Assembly: GCF_013694245.2 (NCBI RefSeq)
Contig: NZ_CP059322.2
Location: 4,471,001-4,535,000 of the forward strand
Direction of reading: 5' to 3'
Source: Micromonospora ferruginea
GTDB lineage: Bacteria > Actinomycetota > Actinomycetes > Mycobacteriales > Micromonosporaceae
DNA: 64,000 bases
Shown here: piece after piece, positions 54,526 to 62,634 of the stretch
Position numbering within the stretch: the first letter of the stretch is position 1
How the letters are laid out: each line of letters opens with the position of its first letter
The notes under the pieces: generated by a model
Seen by the model: only the letters and a program-made list of their open reading frames with translations
The model's database searches: none
What the model was told of the DNA's origin: nothing
Made by a program: the position numbers and the translations under genes

Positions 54526-55617
54526 TCAGACCAGGCCCTCCTCGCCCCGCTCCTTGAGCTGGTCGACGATCTTCTTCACGTCCTGCGCCCGGTCGCGGGG
54601 GCAGACCAGCACCGCGTCCGGGGTGTCCACCACGATCAGGTCGCGCACGCCGACCGTGGCGACGAGCCGGCCGGAGTGCGGCACCACCACGGTGCCGATG
54701 GTGTCGTGCAGCAGCACGCCCGGCTTGGCCTCGCCGCCGAGCACCACGTTGCCGGCGGCGTCGGCCGGGAGCACCTCGCCGAGGGTGTGGAAGTCGCCGA
54801 CGTCGTTCCAGCCGAAGTCGCCCGGCACGGTCGCCACCCGGCCTGCGGTCGCCGCGCCCTCCATCACCGCGTAGTCGACCGAGATCTTCGGCAGCGTCGG
54901 CCACACCGCGCCGAGCACCTCGTCCTGCTTCGGGGTGCCCCAGGCCGCCGCGATGGCGGTGATCCCGGCGTGCAGCGCCGGCTGCTGGCGGGCCAGCTCG
55001 GCCAGGAACACGTCCACCCGCCAGACGAACATGCTGGCGTTCCAGAGGTGCCGACCGGAACGGAGGTAGCTCTCGGCCACCTCGGCCGCCGGCTTCTCCT
55101 TGAACTCGCGCACCGGACGCAGCGGCCCGTCGGCCACCGGGTCGCCGGTCTCCAGGTAGCCGTAGCCGGTCTCGGCCCGGGTCGGGGTGATGCCCACCGT
55201 CATCAGCAGCCCCTGCTCGGCGCCGACGATCGCCTGCCGCACCACCTCGGCCAGGCGGTCCGGGTCGCCGATCAGGTGGTCGGCCGCGAACGAGCCCATC
55301 ACCGCGTTCGGGGCGCGCTCGGCGATCACCGCGGCGGCCAGCGCGATGGCCGCGCAGGAGTCCCGCGGTGAGGGCTCCACCAGGACGTTCTCCTCCGGCA
55401 GGCCAGCCAGTTGCCGGGCCACCGCCGCGGCGTGCGCGGCCCCGGTGACCACGAGCGTGCGCTCCGGTGTGGTCAGCGGCGCCAACCGGTCGACCGTGGC
55501 CTGCAGCAGCGAGGCGGGGGTGCCGGTCAGCGGGTGGAGGAACTTCGGATGGCCAGCGCGGGACAGCGGCCACAACCTCGTGCCGCTGCCGCCCGCCGGG
55601 ATGACGGCGTAGAACAT
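54526..55617 (-). CDS. manC: Mannose-1-phosphate guanylyltransferase
   Basis: The 363-residue enzyme makes GDP-mannose from mannose-1-phosphate and GTP. The nucleotide-binding PAGGSGTRLWPLSRAGHPKF is canonical, as are FKEKPAAEVAESYL and the GDFGWNDVGDFHTL segment. It lacks a fused isomerase domain. ATG 55617 (MFYAVIPAGG) is used; GTG 55623 is possible. A glycosyltransferase gene lies 64 bp upstream, as manC-wbbL order in mycobacteria. manA is at 6.1-7.3 kb; no phosphomannomutase is in the window. Confidence 0.95.
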   Translation of the reverse strand: MFYAVIPAGGSGTRLWPLSRAGHPKFLHPLTGTPASLLQATVDRLAPLTTPERTLVVTGAAHAAAVARQLAGLPEENVLVEPSPRDSCAAIALAAAVIAERAPNAVMGSFAADHLIGDPDRLAEVVRQAIVGAEQGLLMTVGITPTRAETGYGYLETGDPVADGPLRPVREFKEKPAAEVAESYLRSGRHLWNASMFVWRVDVFLAELARQQPALHAGITAIAAAWGTPKQDEVLGAVWPTLPKISVDYAVMEGAATAGRVATVPGDFGWNDVGDFHTLGEVLPADAAGNVVLGGEAKPGVLLHDTIGTVVVPHSGRLVATVGVRDLIVVDTPDAVLVCPRDRAQDVKKIVDQLKERGEEGLV

Positions 55618-55681
55618 CAGCACATCATGCCCGAAGCGGGCGAGCCGCCACGGCGCGTCGGCGGCGCGCCGTGGCGGGCGC

Positions 55682-56827
55682 TCAGGAACGTGCCCGCCGC
55701 CAGGCGGCGATGTGCACCTCGGCGCTGGACTCCCAGGTGAACTCCTTGGCCCGGTCGAAACCGGCCTTGGCCAGGGAGAGTCGCCGCTGCTCGTCGTCGA
55801 GCAGGGCGGCCAGGTCGGTGGCGATCTGGTCCGGGTCCTCGCTGGTGTACGCCACCGCGTCGCCGCCCACCTCGGGCAGGGAGAGCCGCGGCGTGGTGAG
55901 CACCGGGGCCGCGCACGCCATCGCCTCCAGGATCGGCAGCCCGAACCCCTCGCCGTAGGACGGGTAGGCGGCGACGAGCGCGCCACCGAGGAAGCCGGGC
56001 AGGTCGGCGTAGCGCAGGTAGCCGGGGCGCAGCAGCCGCAGGTGCGACGGGACCTCGGCCACCGCACGGTCGATGTCGTCGTCGTGCCCCTGGCCGCCGG
56101 CCACCACCAGCACCGGCGGGTCGGTTCGGTCGGCCACCGCCCGGGCCCAGCCGCGGATCAGGTTGGGGACGTTCTTGCGCGGCTCCTTGGCGCCCAGGAA
56201 CGCGATGTAGCTGTTGTCGCCCAGCCCCAGGCGGGCCCGGACCCGGGCCTTCTCCTCGTCGCCCGGCGCGTGGAACGCGGCCTGGTCGACGCCGTGGTAG
56301 GCCACGTCGATCCGGGTCGGGTCGGCGTCCAGCAGGCGGATCAGCTCGTCGCGGGTGGCCTTGCTCGGCACGATCACCCGGGCGGCCCGGCGCAGCGAGG
56401 TCTTGATGGCGCTGCGGAAGAACGTCCGGCGCGACTTGTCGTAGTGCTCCGGCTCGGTGAAGAACGTCGCGTCGTGCACGGTGACCGTGACCGGGCACCC
56501 GGCCCGCAGCGGGCAGGTGTAGAACGGCGAGTGCAGCACCTCCGCGCCGACCTGCTGGGCCAGCAGCGGCAGGCCGGTCTGCTCCCAGGCCAGGCGCGCC
56601 GGTCGGTGCGCCACCGCCGCCGGCGCGGGGATGATCTCGGCGCCGGGCAGCATCCGGGTGTAGCGCTCCAGGTCGGTGCGGAGGCTCACCACGGCCAGGT
56701 CGACGCCGTCGCCGCAGACCCGGCCGAGCGCTCCGAGCAGGCCGTCGACGTATCTACCGACGCCGCCGCGATCGGCGGGGACACTCGTGGCGTCGATGAG
56801 AACGCGGGGCGGGCGACCGGCGGTCAC
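55682..56827 (-). CDS. GT4-type (family 1) glycosyltransferase
   Basis: The 381-residue protein has the GT-B fold, with DATSVPADRGGVGRYVDGL near the N-terminus and the E-x7-E motif in SYGEGFGLPILEAMACAAP (about residue 290). It is a mannosyl- or rhamnosyl-type transferase by resemblance and by its place next to manC, so GDP-mannose is a likely donor. GTG 56827 has GAGGAG eight bases before it. No membrane helix is seen, so it acts at the inner face of the membrane or in the cytoplasm. Confidence 0.88.
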   Translation of the reverse strand: MTAGRPPRVLIDATSVPADRGGVGRYVDGLLGALGRVCGDGVDLAVVSLRTDLERYTRMLPGAEIIPAPAAVAHRPARLAWEQTGLPLLAQQVGAEVLHSPFYTCPLRAGCPVTVTVHDATFFTEPEHYDKSRRTFFRSAIKTSLRRAARVIVPSKATRDELIRLLDADPTRIDVAYHGVDQAAFHAPGDEEKARVRARLGLGDNSYIAFLGAKEPRKNVPNLIRGWARAVADRTDPPVLVVAGGQGHDDDIDRAVAEVPSHLRLLRPGYLRYADLPGFLGGALVAAYPSYGEGFGLPILEAMACAAPVLTTPRLSLPEVGGDAVAYTSEDPDQIATDLAALLDDEQRRLSLAKAGFDRAKEFTWESSAEVHIAAWRRARS

Positions 56828-56977
56828 GGGGCGACTCCTCAGGTGGCGCGGTTGTGGGGAAGAACACTGTCGGCAAGCCTACGCCGGGCGGGGTGTCCGA
56901 CGCTGACTGCGACCCGACGGTACGCCGACTTGTCGTTGTCATCGAGTACGCGCCCGGGGCGCGTATCGTTCGCGCCG

Positions 56978-57922
56978 ATGGCCGACAACATTGCCCGGGT
57001 GTTCGCCGACGCGATCGCGACCGACCCCACCCGACCGCTGCTGACCTGGTACGACGACGCCACCGGCGAACGCACCGAACTCTCCGGCGCGACGCTGGCG
57101 AACTGGGTGGCCAAGACCGCCAACCTGCTCGTGGACGAGGCCGGCTGCGCGCCCGGCGATCCGGTCGGCGTGCTGCTGCCGCCGCACTGGCAGACCGCCG
57201 CGGTGCTGCTCGGCTGCTGGTCGGCGAAACTCACCGTGGTCGACGCCCCCGGCCCGGTGGAGGTGCTGTTCACCGCCGCCGACCGGGTCGAGGAGGCGGG
57301 CCGGTGGCCGGCCGGCGAGCGCTACGCGCTGGCGCTGCACCCGTTCGCGCTGCCGATGCGGCAGGTGCCGCCCGGATGCGTCGACTTCGTCGGCGCGGTA
57401 CGCGGGCACGGCGACCAATTCACCCCGTACCCCGGGGCCGGCGAGGCGGACGCGGCGCTGCTGACCCGCGCGGAGGCCCGCGCCGCGGAGCTGGGTCTCC
57501 GCCCGGGTGACCGCCTCCTGGTCGACGTGACCGCCCACCCGGACCCGGTCGACTGGCTGCTGACCCCGCTGACCGCCGGCGCCTCCGTGGTCGCCTGCGC
57601 CCACCCCGACCCGGCTCGCCTCCCTCCCGCACCCAATCCGAAAACACCACCCACACCCTCCCTGACCCCCGCCCTCCCTCCCTCCCCGCGATCTTGCACT
57701 TTCGGCCCGGGATTCAGGGCATTCACCCCTTTCGTCGGGGCAGAAACTGCAAGATCGGCGAGGAGAGGGGGTGAGGGCGGGGACGGGGAGGGTGGGTGGA
57801 GTGGGGTCAGGAGGGGTGGCGGGTTTGGGCCAGGGTGGCGAAGGCTGTCAGGGACTCGGGGTTGGCCAGGGCGCCCTTGGCCGCCGCGCGGTCGACCGGG
57901 GTGCCGGTCAGGATCTTCTTGA
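56978..57922 (+). CDS. TIGR03089-family protein with replaced 3' end
   Basis: Residues about 1-215 match the TIGR03089 group, an AMP-ligase-like N-terminal fragment (LPPHWQTAAVLLGCWSAKLTVVDAPG, then LLTPLTAGASVVACAHPD). The expected end, some ten to twenty residues on, is missing. Instead the frame runs through proline-rich DNA, a dispersed hairpin (57687-57757) and 116 bp of the convergent CoA-ligase gene, ending in Gly/Arg/Trp-rich nonsense at 57922. The last hundred residues are therefore suspect; the native protein would be near 225-245 residues. Divergent from the glycosyltransferase. Confidence 0.65.
   Translation: MADNIARVFADAIATDPTRPLLTWYDDATGERTELSGATLANWVAKTANLLVDEAGCAPGDPVGVLLPPHWQTAAVLLGCWSAKLTVVDAPGPVEVLFTAADRVEEAGRWPAGERYALALHPFALPMRQVPPGCVDFVGAVRGHGDQFTPYPGAGEADAALLTRAEARAAELGLRPGDRLLVDVTAHPDPVDWLLTPLTAGASVVACAHPDPARLPPAPNPKTPPTPSLTPALPPSPRSCTFGPGFRAFTPFVGAETARSARRGGEGGDGEGGWSGVRRGGGFGPGWRRLSGTRGWPGRPWPPRGRPGCRSGSS
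57687..57757. repeat. Dispersed GATCTTGCA hairpin, copy 3
   Basis: CGCGATCTTGCACTTTCGGC on the left and GGGGCAGAAACTGCAAGATCG on the right (as inverted ends, shown by positions) flank a 30-base core. It is between the TIGR03089 frame and the convergent CoA-ligase gene and appears to have removed the native stop of the former. Confidence 0.82.
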
Positions 57923-59777
57923 CCGGGACCTCCAGCTTCTTCGCGCTCAGCGTGCGCGGCACGGCGCGGACCTGGTGGATCTCGTCCGGCACGTGCCGCG
58001 GCGACAGGGCGGTACGCAGCTCGCGGCAGATCTTCTTCCGCATGTCGTCGTCCAGCTCCAGGCCGTCGGCGAGCACCACGAACAGCAGCAGCTCGCCGGC
58101 GCCGCCCTCGTCGTCCTCCAGGTGCACCACCACCGAGTCGACCACCTCGTCGAGCCCCTCCACCACGGAGTAGAACTCGGCCGTGCCGAGGCGCACGCCG
58201 CCCCGGTTGAGCGTGGCGTCGGACCGGCCGGTGATGACACACCCGCCGCGCTCGTTCACGGTGATCCAGTCGCCGTGCCGCCACACCCCGGGATAGACCT
58301 CGAAGTACGCCTCCCGGTAGCGGACGCCGTCCGGGTCGTTCCAGAACCCGACCGGCATGCTCGGCATCGGCTCGGTGATCACCAGCTCGCCGAGCTGGCC
58401 GATCACCGGGGAGCCGTCGGCGGAACGGGCCTCCACCTTCGCGCCGAGCGCCCGGCAGGCGATCTCCCCGGCGTACACCGGCAGCAGCGGCACCCCGCCG
58501 ACGAAGCCGGTGCACACGTCCGTGCCGCCGGAGAGCGACTGGAGCTGGAGGCGGTCGCCGACGTTCTCGTACACCCAGGTGAAGCCCTCGGCCGGCAGCG
58601 GCGCGCCGGTCGAGCCGAGGCCGCGCAGCGCGGACAGGTCCGCGACGTCCCGCGGCACCAGCCCGGCCTTGCGGCAGGCCAGCAGGAACGGGGCCGAGGT
58701 GCCGAAGTAGGTGGTGCCGGTCTCCGCCGCCAGCCGCCACAACGCGCCCAGTTCCGGGTGGCCCGGGTTGCCGTCGAACAGCACGATCGCCGCGCCCACC
58801 GCCGGCCCGGAGACCAGGAAGTTCCACATCATCCAGCCGGTGGTGGTGAACCACAGGAACCGGTCCGCCGGGCCCAGGTCGTGGTGCAGCGCCAGCATCT
58901 TCAGGTGCTCCAGCAGGATGCCGCCGTGGCCGTGCACGATCGGCTTCGGCAGGCCGGTGGTGCCGGAGGAGTAGAGCACGTAGAGCGGGTGGTCGAACGG
59001 CACCGCGGTGAAGGACAGCGGCTCGTCGGTCTCCGCCGCCAGCTCCGCCCAGGAGAGCGCGCCGTCGGGGGCCGGGCCGTCCGGATCGAGGTACGGAATC
59101 GCGACGGTGTGCCGCAGCGACGGCAGCGCGGCCCGGATCGCGGCCACCTCGGCGCGCCTGTCGACCGGCTTGTCGCCGTAGCGGTAGCCGTCCACCGCGA
59201 CCAGCACCGACGGCTCGATCTGCTGCCAGCGGTCGGTGACGCTGCGGGTGCCGAACTCGGGCGCGCAGGAGGAGAAGATCGCGCCCAGGCTCGCGGCGGC
59301 GAGCAGCAGCACGTACGTCTCCGGGATGTTCGGCGCGTACGCCGCCACCCGGTCGCCCTCGCCCACGCCGAGCCGGCGCAGGCCGGCGGCCACCCGGCGG
59401 ACCCGGTCCCGCAGCTCCGCCACGGTGAGCGTCTCCGGCGCGCGGGTCTGCCCGTGCGCGACCACCGCCGGGTCGTCGTCGCCGAGCCCCGGCGCGCGCA
59501 ACACGTTCTCCGCGTAGTTGAGGGTCGCGTCCGGGAACCAGCGGGCGCCGGGCATGGTCCGGTCGGCGAGCGTGGCGGTCGGCGGGGTGTGCGCCACCAC
59601 CTGGAAGTAGTCCCAGATCGAGCGCCAGAAGGCGTCCAGGTCGGTCACCGACCACTGCCAGAGCGCGTCGTAGTCGGCGAACTCCAGCCCGCGGTGCTCG
59701 GCCAGCCAGCGCAGGTAGTCACCGATCCGGGACCGTTCACGCACGTCGGCCGGCGGCGTCCAGAGCACGTCACCCAC
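57807..59777 (-). CDS. Acetoacetate-CoA ligase
   Basis: The 656-residue ANL-family enzyme activates acetoacetate (or a similar short acid) with ATP and CoA. The N-terminal ALWQWSVTDLDAFWRSIWDY is characteristic of acetoacetyl-CoA synthetases. The AMP-binding loop is YSSGTTGLPKPIVHGHGG, then GWMMWNFLVSG, and the catalytic lysine lies in LSAKKLEVPVKKIL. GTG 59777 has a GGGAGGG site; in-frame upstream starts would enter non-coding DNA. Its 3' end is overlapped by the extended TIGR03089 frame. Confidence 0.93.
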   Translation of the reverse strand: MGDVLWTPPADVRERSRIGDYLRWLAEHRGLEFADYDALWQWSVTDLDAFWRSIWDYFQVVAHTPPTATLADRTMPGARWFPDATLNYAENVLRAPGLGDDDPAVVAHGQTRAPETLTVAELRDRVRRVAAGLRRLGVGEGDRVAAYAPNIPETYVLLLAAASLGAIFSSCAPEFGTRSVTDRWQQIEPSVLVAVDGYRYGDKPVDRRAEVAAIRAALPSLRHTVAIPYLDPDGPAPDGALSWAELAAETDEPLSFTAVPFDHPLYVLYSSGTTGLPKPIVHGHGGILLEHLKMLALHHDLGPADRFLWFTTTGWMMWNFLVSGPAVGAAIVLFDGNPGHPELGALWRLAAETGTTYFGTSAPFLLACRKAGLVPRDVADLSALRGLGSTGAPLPAEGFTWVYENVGDRLQLQSLSGGTDVCTGFVGGVPLLPVYAGEIACRALGAKVEARSADGSPVIGQLGELVITEPMPSMPVGFWNDPDGVRYREAYFEVYPGVWRHGDWITVNERGGCVITGRSDATLNRGGVRLGTAEFYSVVEGLDEVVDSVVVHLEDDEGGAGELLLFVVLADGLELDDDMRKKICRELRTALSPRHVPDEIHQVRAVPRTLSAKKLEVPVKKILTGTPVDRAAAKGALANPESLTAFATLAQTRHPS

Positions 59778-59918
59778 AGTTCCACCCTCCCTGGGGCCCG
59801 GCACGACTCTGTGCATGGGCCGTGGCGCCATCTTGCCCTACCTCGTGCCGCCATTCTCCGCACCCGACCCCGCCCACGGGGCGTGCCCATCCCACACCCC
59901 GAGCACCCTCCCCATGTA

Positions 59919-59978
59919 GGTGTAAGGAGGGGGCCCCGCTTAACGCATTCTGCATAAGAGGGGCCCCCGCTTAACACC
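59919..59978 (-). repeat. Dispersed GGGGCCCC-doublet repeat, copy 3
   Basis: Two TTAAGCGGGGCC/GGGGCCCC units separated by an ATGCAGAATGC-type spacer, read on the minus strand. The copy abuts the thioesterase stop codon at 59979. Confidence 0.8.
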
Positions 59979-60494
59979 TCAGGCGGCGCGGTGGGCCTGG
60001 ATGGCGCGGCGGCGGGCGAGGCGGTGGGCGCGCCGGATCTCCGCCTCCCGGAAGCGGCGCTCGTCCTCGGGCGTCTCCGGCAGCACCGGGCGCACCGCGC
60101 GGGGCGCGCCGCCGACGTCCACCCCCACGAAGACCAGGTACGCGGTGGCGACCCGCACCGGCTCGTCCTCGGCCGAGTCCCAGCGCTCGGCGACCACCCG
60201 CACCCCGATCTCCATGGAGGTGCTGCCGGTCCAGTTGACCTGGGCGTGCGCGTGCACCAGGTCCCCCACCCGGACCGGCTCGGAGAAGACGATCTCGTCG
60301 ATGGAGGCGGTGACCGCGGTGCCGCCGCTGTGCCGGGCCGCCGCCGCGCCCGCCACGTCGTCGACGAACTTCATCAGTACCCCACCGTGTACGGTCCCGT
60401 ACAGATTGACATCGACGGCGGTCATGATGCGACTCAGCGTGACGCGGGAGTACGAGGTCGGCTTACCCGGCGGGACCGCGGGATGATCTGTCAT
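59979..60494 (-). CDS. Acyl-CoA thioesterase, hot-dog fold
   Basis: The 171-residue enzyme belongs to the YciA/BACH-like hot-dog thioesterases, seen in YSRVTLSRIMTAVDVNLYGT, VHGGVLMKFVDDVAGAAAARH with the catalytic aspartate, and SIDEIVFSEPVRVGDLVHAHAQV. It hydrolyses acyl-CoA thioesters; the chain length is not visible. It has a basic, arginine-rich C-terminal tail. It starts 23 bp from the divergent membrane-protein gene. Confidence 0.9.
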   Translation of the reverse strand: MTDHPAVPPGKPTSYSRVTLSRIMTAVDVNLYGTVHGGVLMKFVDDVAGAAAARHSGGTAVTASIDEIVFSEPVRVGDLVHAHAQVNWTGSTSMEIGVRVVAERWDSAEDEPVRVATAYLVFVGVDVGGAPRAVRPVLPETPEDERRFREAEIRRAHRLARRRAIQAHRAA

Positions 60495-60517
60495 GCCGGA
60501 AACGGTACGGTGCGCGG

Positions 60518-61171
60518 ATGCGACATCTCTGGAGCTTCCTCGCCGGGTTGGTGGTGGCGCCCGTCACCTGGGTGCTCGTCACCCTCGGTCAGGACGGATC
60601 TGGGCGGACCGTCAACCGCTGGGTGGAGATCGGTACGTACAGCACCCCCAACCTGATCGAGCCGGCCGTCTATTTGGGCGTCGCCGGCGTCCTGCTCGGC
60701 CTGCTCGGCACGCTGCGCTTCTCGCCGCTCGGCCCGCTCGTCGCGGGACTGCTGCTGGTGGTCCCCTACATCGGGCTGTTCGTCGCGCCGTTCACCGTGC
60801 GGGACCGGGTCCCCGGCGACCTGAAGCTGCTCGGTGACCCGCTGCCGCTGCGCCAGCCGCTGGACAACGGCACGCTGTTCCTCATCGGCATGTTGCTGCT
60901 GATGGCCGTGTTCAGCGCGGGGCGGTGGCGGCGTCGACCCGAGCCGCGGACGGACGGGGCGGAGCTGACCCCGGCCGTCACCCCGGTGGAGCACAAGCCG
61001 GCGCTCACCGACTGGCCCCCGCCCGGCCCGCCGAAGGACCCGGACACGGCCCCGCTCACGCTGGCCTACCCGGAGAATCCCACCGAACCCCTGCCCCGCC
61101 GCACCGGCGGCGAGTCGCCGTGGTCCGCGCCCCCGCGCGGCGCCAACCGGCCGGGCGACGAAGGGCGTTGA
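60518..61171 (+). CDS. Hypothetical membrane protein with four helices
   Basis: The 217-residue protein has an N-terminal helix (FLAGLVVAPVTWVLVTL), two more in the 50-100 region, and one at about 118-133, then a disordered Pro/Arg/Thr-rich cytoplasmic tail of about 80 residues. I do not recognise the family; such small actinobacterial membrane proteins are common. It ends before a perfect hairpin that also ends the convergent acyl-CoA dehydrogenase gene. Confidence 0.7.
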   Translation: MRHLWSFLAGLVVAPVTWVLVTLGQDGSGRTVNRWVEIGTYSTPNLIEPAVYLGVAGVLLGLLGTLRFSPLGPLVAGLLLVVPYIGLFVAPFTVRDRVPGDLKLLGDPLPLRQPLDNGTLFLIGMLLLMAVFSAGRWRRRPEPRTDGAELTPAVTPVEHKPALTDWPPPGPPKDPDTAPLTLAYPENPTEPLPRRTGGESPWSAPPRGANRPGDEGR

Positions 61172-61176
61172 CCAGC

Positions 61177-61209
61177 GCGGGCGGGCCGGGTCGACCCCGG
61201 CCCGCCCGC
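61177..61209. terminator. Perfect 14-bp hairpin between convergent genes
   Basis: GCGGGCGGGCCGGG (61177-61190) pairs with CCCGGCCCGCCCGC (61196-61209), with a 5-base loop. It can stop transcription from both sides. Confidence 0.75.
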
Positions 61210-61228
61210 CCGAACGCGTCGGCGCCGG

Positions 61229-62392
61229 TCAGCCCTTGAGCAACTGGCGGGCCATGACGATGCGCTGCACCTGGTTGGTGCCCTCGTAGATCTGGGTGAT
61301 CTTGGCGTCCCGCATCATCCGCTCGACCGGGTAGTCGCGGGTGTAGCCGTACCCGCCGAGGAGCTGGACCGCGTCGGTGGTGATCTCCATGGCGGCGTCC
61401 GAGGCGAAGCACTTCGCGGCCGCGCCGAAGTAGGTCAGGTCCGCGTCACCCCGCTCGGACTTGCCGGCGGCGGCGTACGTGAGCTGCCGCGCCGCCTCCA
61501 GCTTCATGCCCATGTCGGCGAGCATGAACTGGATGCCCTGGAACTCGGCGACCGCCTTGCCGAACTGCTTGCGCTCCTGGACGTAACCCTTGGCGTAGTC
61601 CAGCGCGCCCTGGGCGATGCCGATCGCCTGGGCGGCGATGGTGACCCGGGTGTGGTCAAGCGTCTTCATGGCGGTGGCGAAGCCGGTGCCCTCCGCGCCG
61701 ATCATGCGGTCGGCCGGGATCCGGACGTTGTCGAGGTAGACCTCCCGGGTCGGGGAGCCCTTGATGCCGAGCTTCTTCTCCGGCGCGCCGAAGCTCACCC
61801 CCGGGTCGGACTTCTCCACCACGAACGCCGAGATGCCCCGCGACCGGGCTGTGGGGTCGGTCACCGCGAAGACGGTGTAGAACTCGGAGACGCCGGCGTT
61901 GGTGATCCACCGCTTGACGCCGTTGAGCACCCAGTGGTCGCCGTCCCGGACCGCCTTGGTGGTCATCGACGCCGCGTCGCTGCCCGCCTCCGGCTCGGAG
62001 AGGCAGTAGGAGAACATCGCGTCGCCCGAGGCGACCGGCGTCAGGTACGTCCGCTTCAGCTCCTCGGAGCCGGCCAGCAGCAACGGCATGGTGCCCAGCT
62101 TGTTCACCGCCGGGATGAGCGAGGACGAGGCGCAGGCGCGGGCCACCTCCTCGATCACGATGGCCGTGGCGAGCGCGTCCGCGCCGGCGCCGCCGTACTC
62201 CACCGGGACGTGCGGGGCGTGGAAGTCGGCGGCCCGCAGCGCGTCGTAGGACGCCTTCGGGAACTCACCTGTCTCGTCCGCCTCAGTGGCGTGCGGAGCC
62301 ACCTTGGCCGCACAGACCTCACGGACCGCCTCCCGGATCGCCTCGTGCTCCTCCGGCAACCGGTAGACGTCGAACGACTGCTCTGCGGCCAT
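61229..62392 (-). CDS. Acyl-CoA dehydrogenase
   Basis: The 387-residue flavoenzyme oxidises acyl-CoA to enoyl-CoA in beta-oxidation or branched-chain catabolism. Typical blocks are FSYCLSEPEAGSDAASM, VLNGVKRWITNAGVSEF, and the final GGYGYTRDYPVERMMRDAK with the catalytic glutamate in IYEGTNQVQRIV. Length and motifs fit short/branched-chain members. ATG 62392 is used. It is divergent from the UDP-glucose dehydrogenase gene across 242 bp. Confidence 0.95.
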   Translation of the reverse strand: MAAEQSFDVYRLPEEHEAIREAVREVCAAKVAPHATEADETGEFPKASYDALRAADFHAPHVPVEYGGAGADALATAIVIEEVARACASSSLIPAVNKLGTMPLLLAGSEELKRTYLTPVASGDAMFSYCLSEPEAGSDAASMTTKAVRDGDHWVLNGVKRWITNAGVSEFYTVFAVTDPTARSRGISAFVVEKSDPGVSFGAPEKKLGIKGSPTREVYLDNVRIPADRMIGAEGTGFATAMKTLDHTRVTIAAQAIGIAQGALDYAKGYVQERKQFGKAVAEFQGIQFMLADMGMKLEAARQLTYAAAGKSERGDADLTYFGAAAKCFASDAAMEITTDAVQLLGGYGYTRDYPVERMMRDAKITQIYEGTNQVQRIVMARQLLKG

Positions 62393-62634
62393 GTCGGCCC
62401 TCCCCTTTCACCGCTATCATGCGCAGTCTGTGCCGCCCGGGGGCCGCCGACTGCCGCAGACTGAAGAATAGCCACCAGGCTCGGACCGAACCCTACCGGC
62501 GGGTAGGCTCGCGCCCGAGCGTCGCCCACCCGACCCACTACCCTCACACCAGACAGTCCCTCGGTGCCCGGCCTAGGCGCCCCAGCAGAATGCGACGCGA
62601 GGATGCGCCGCCAGCGCGAGCGGAGAAGACAGGC

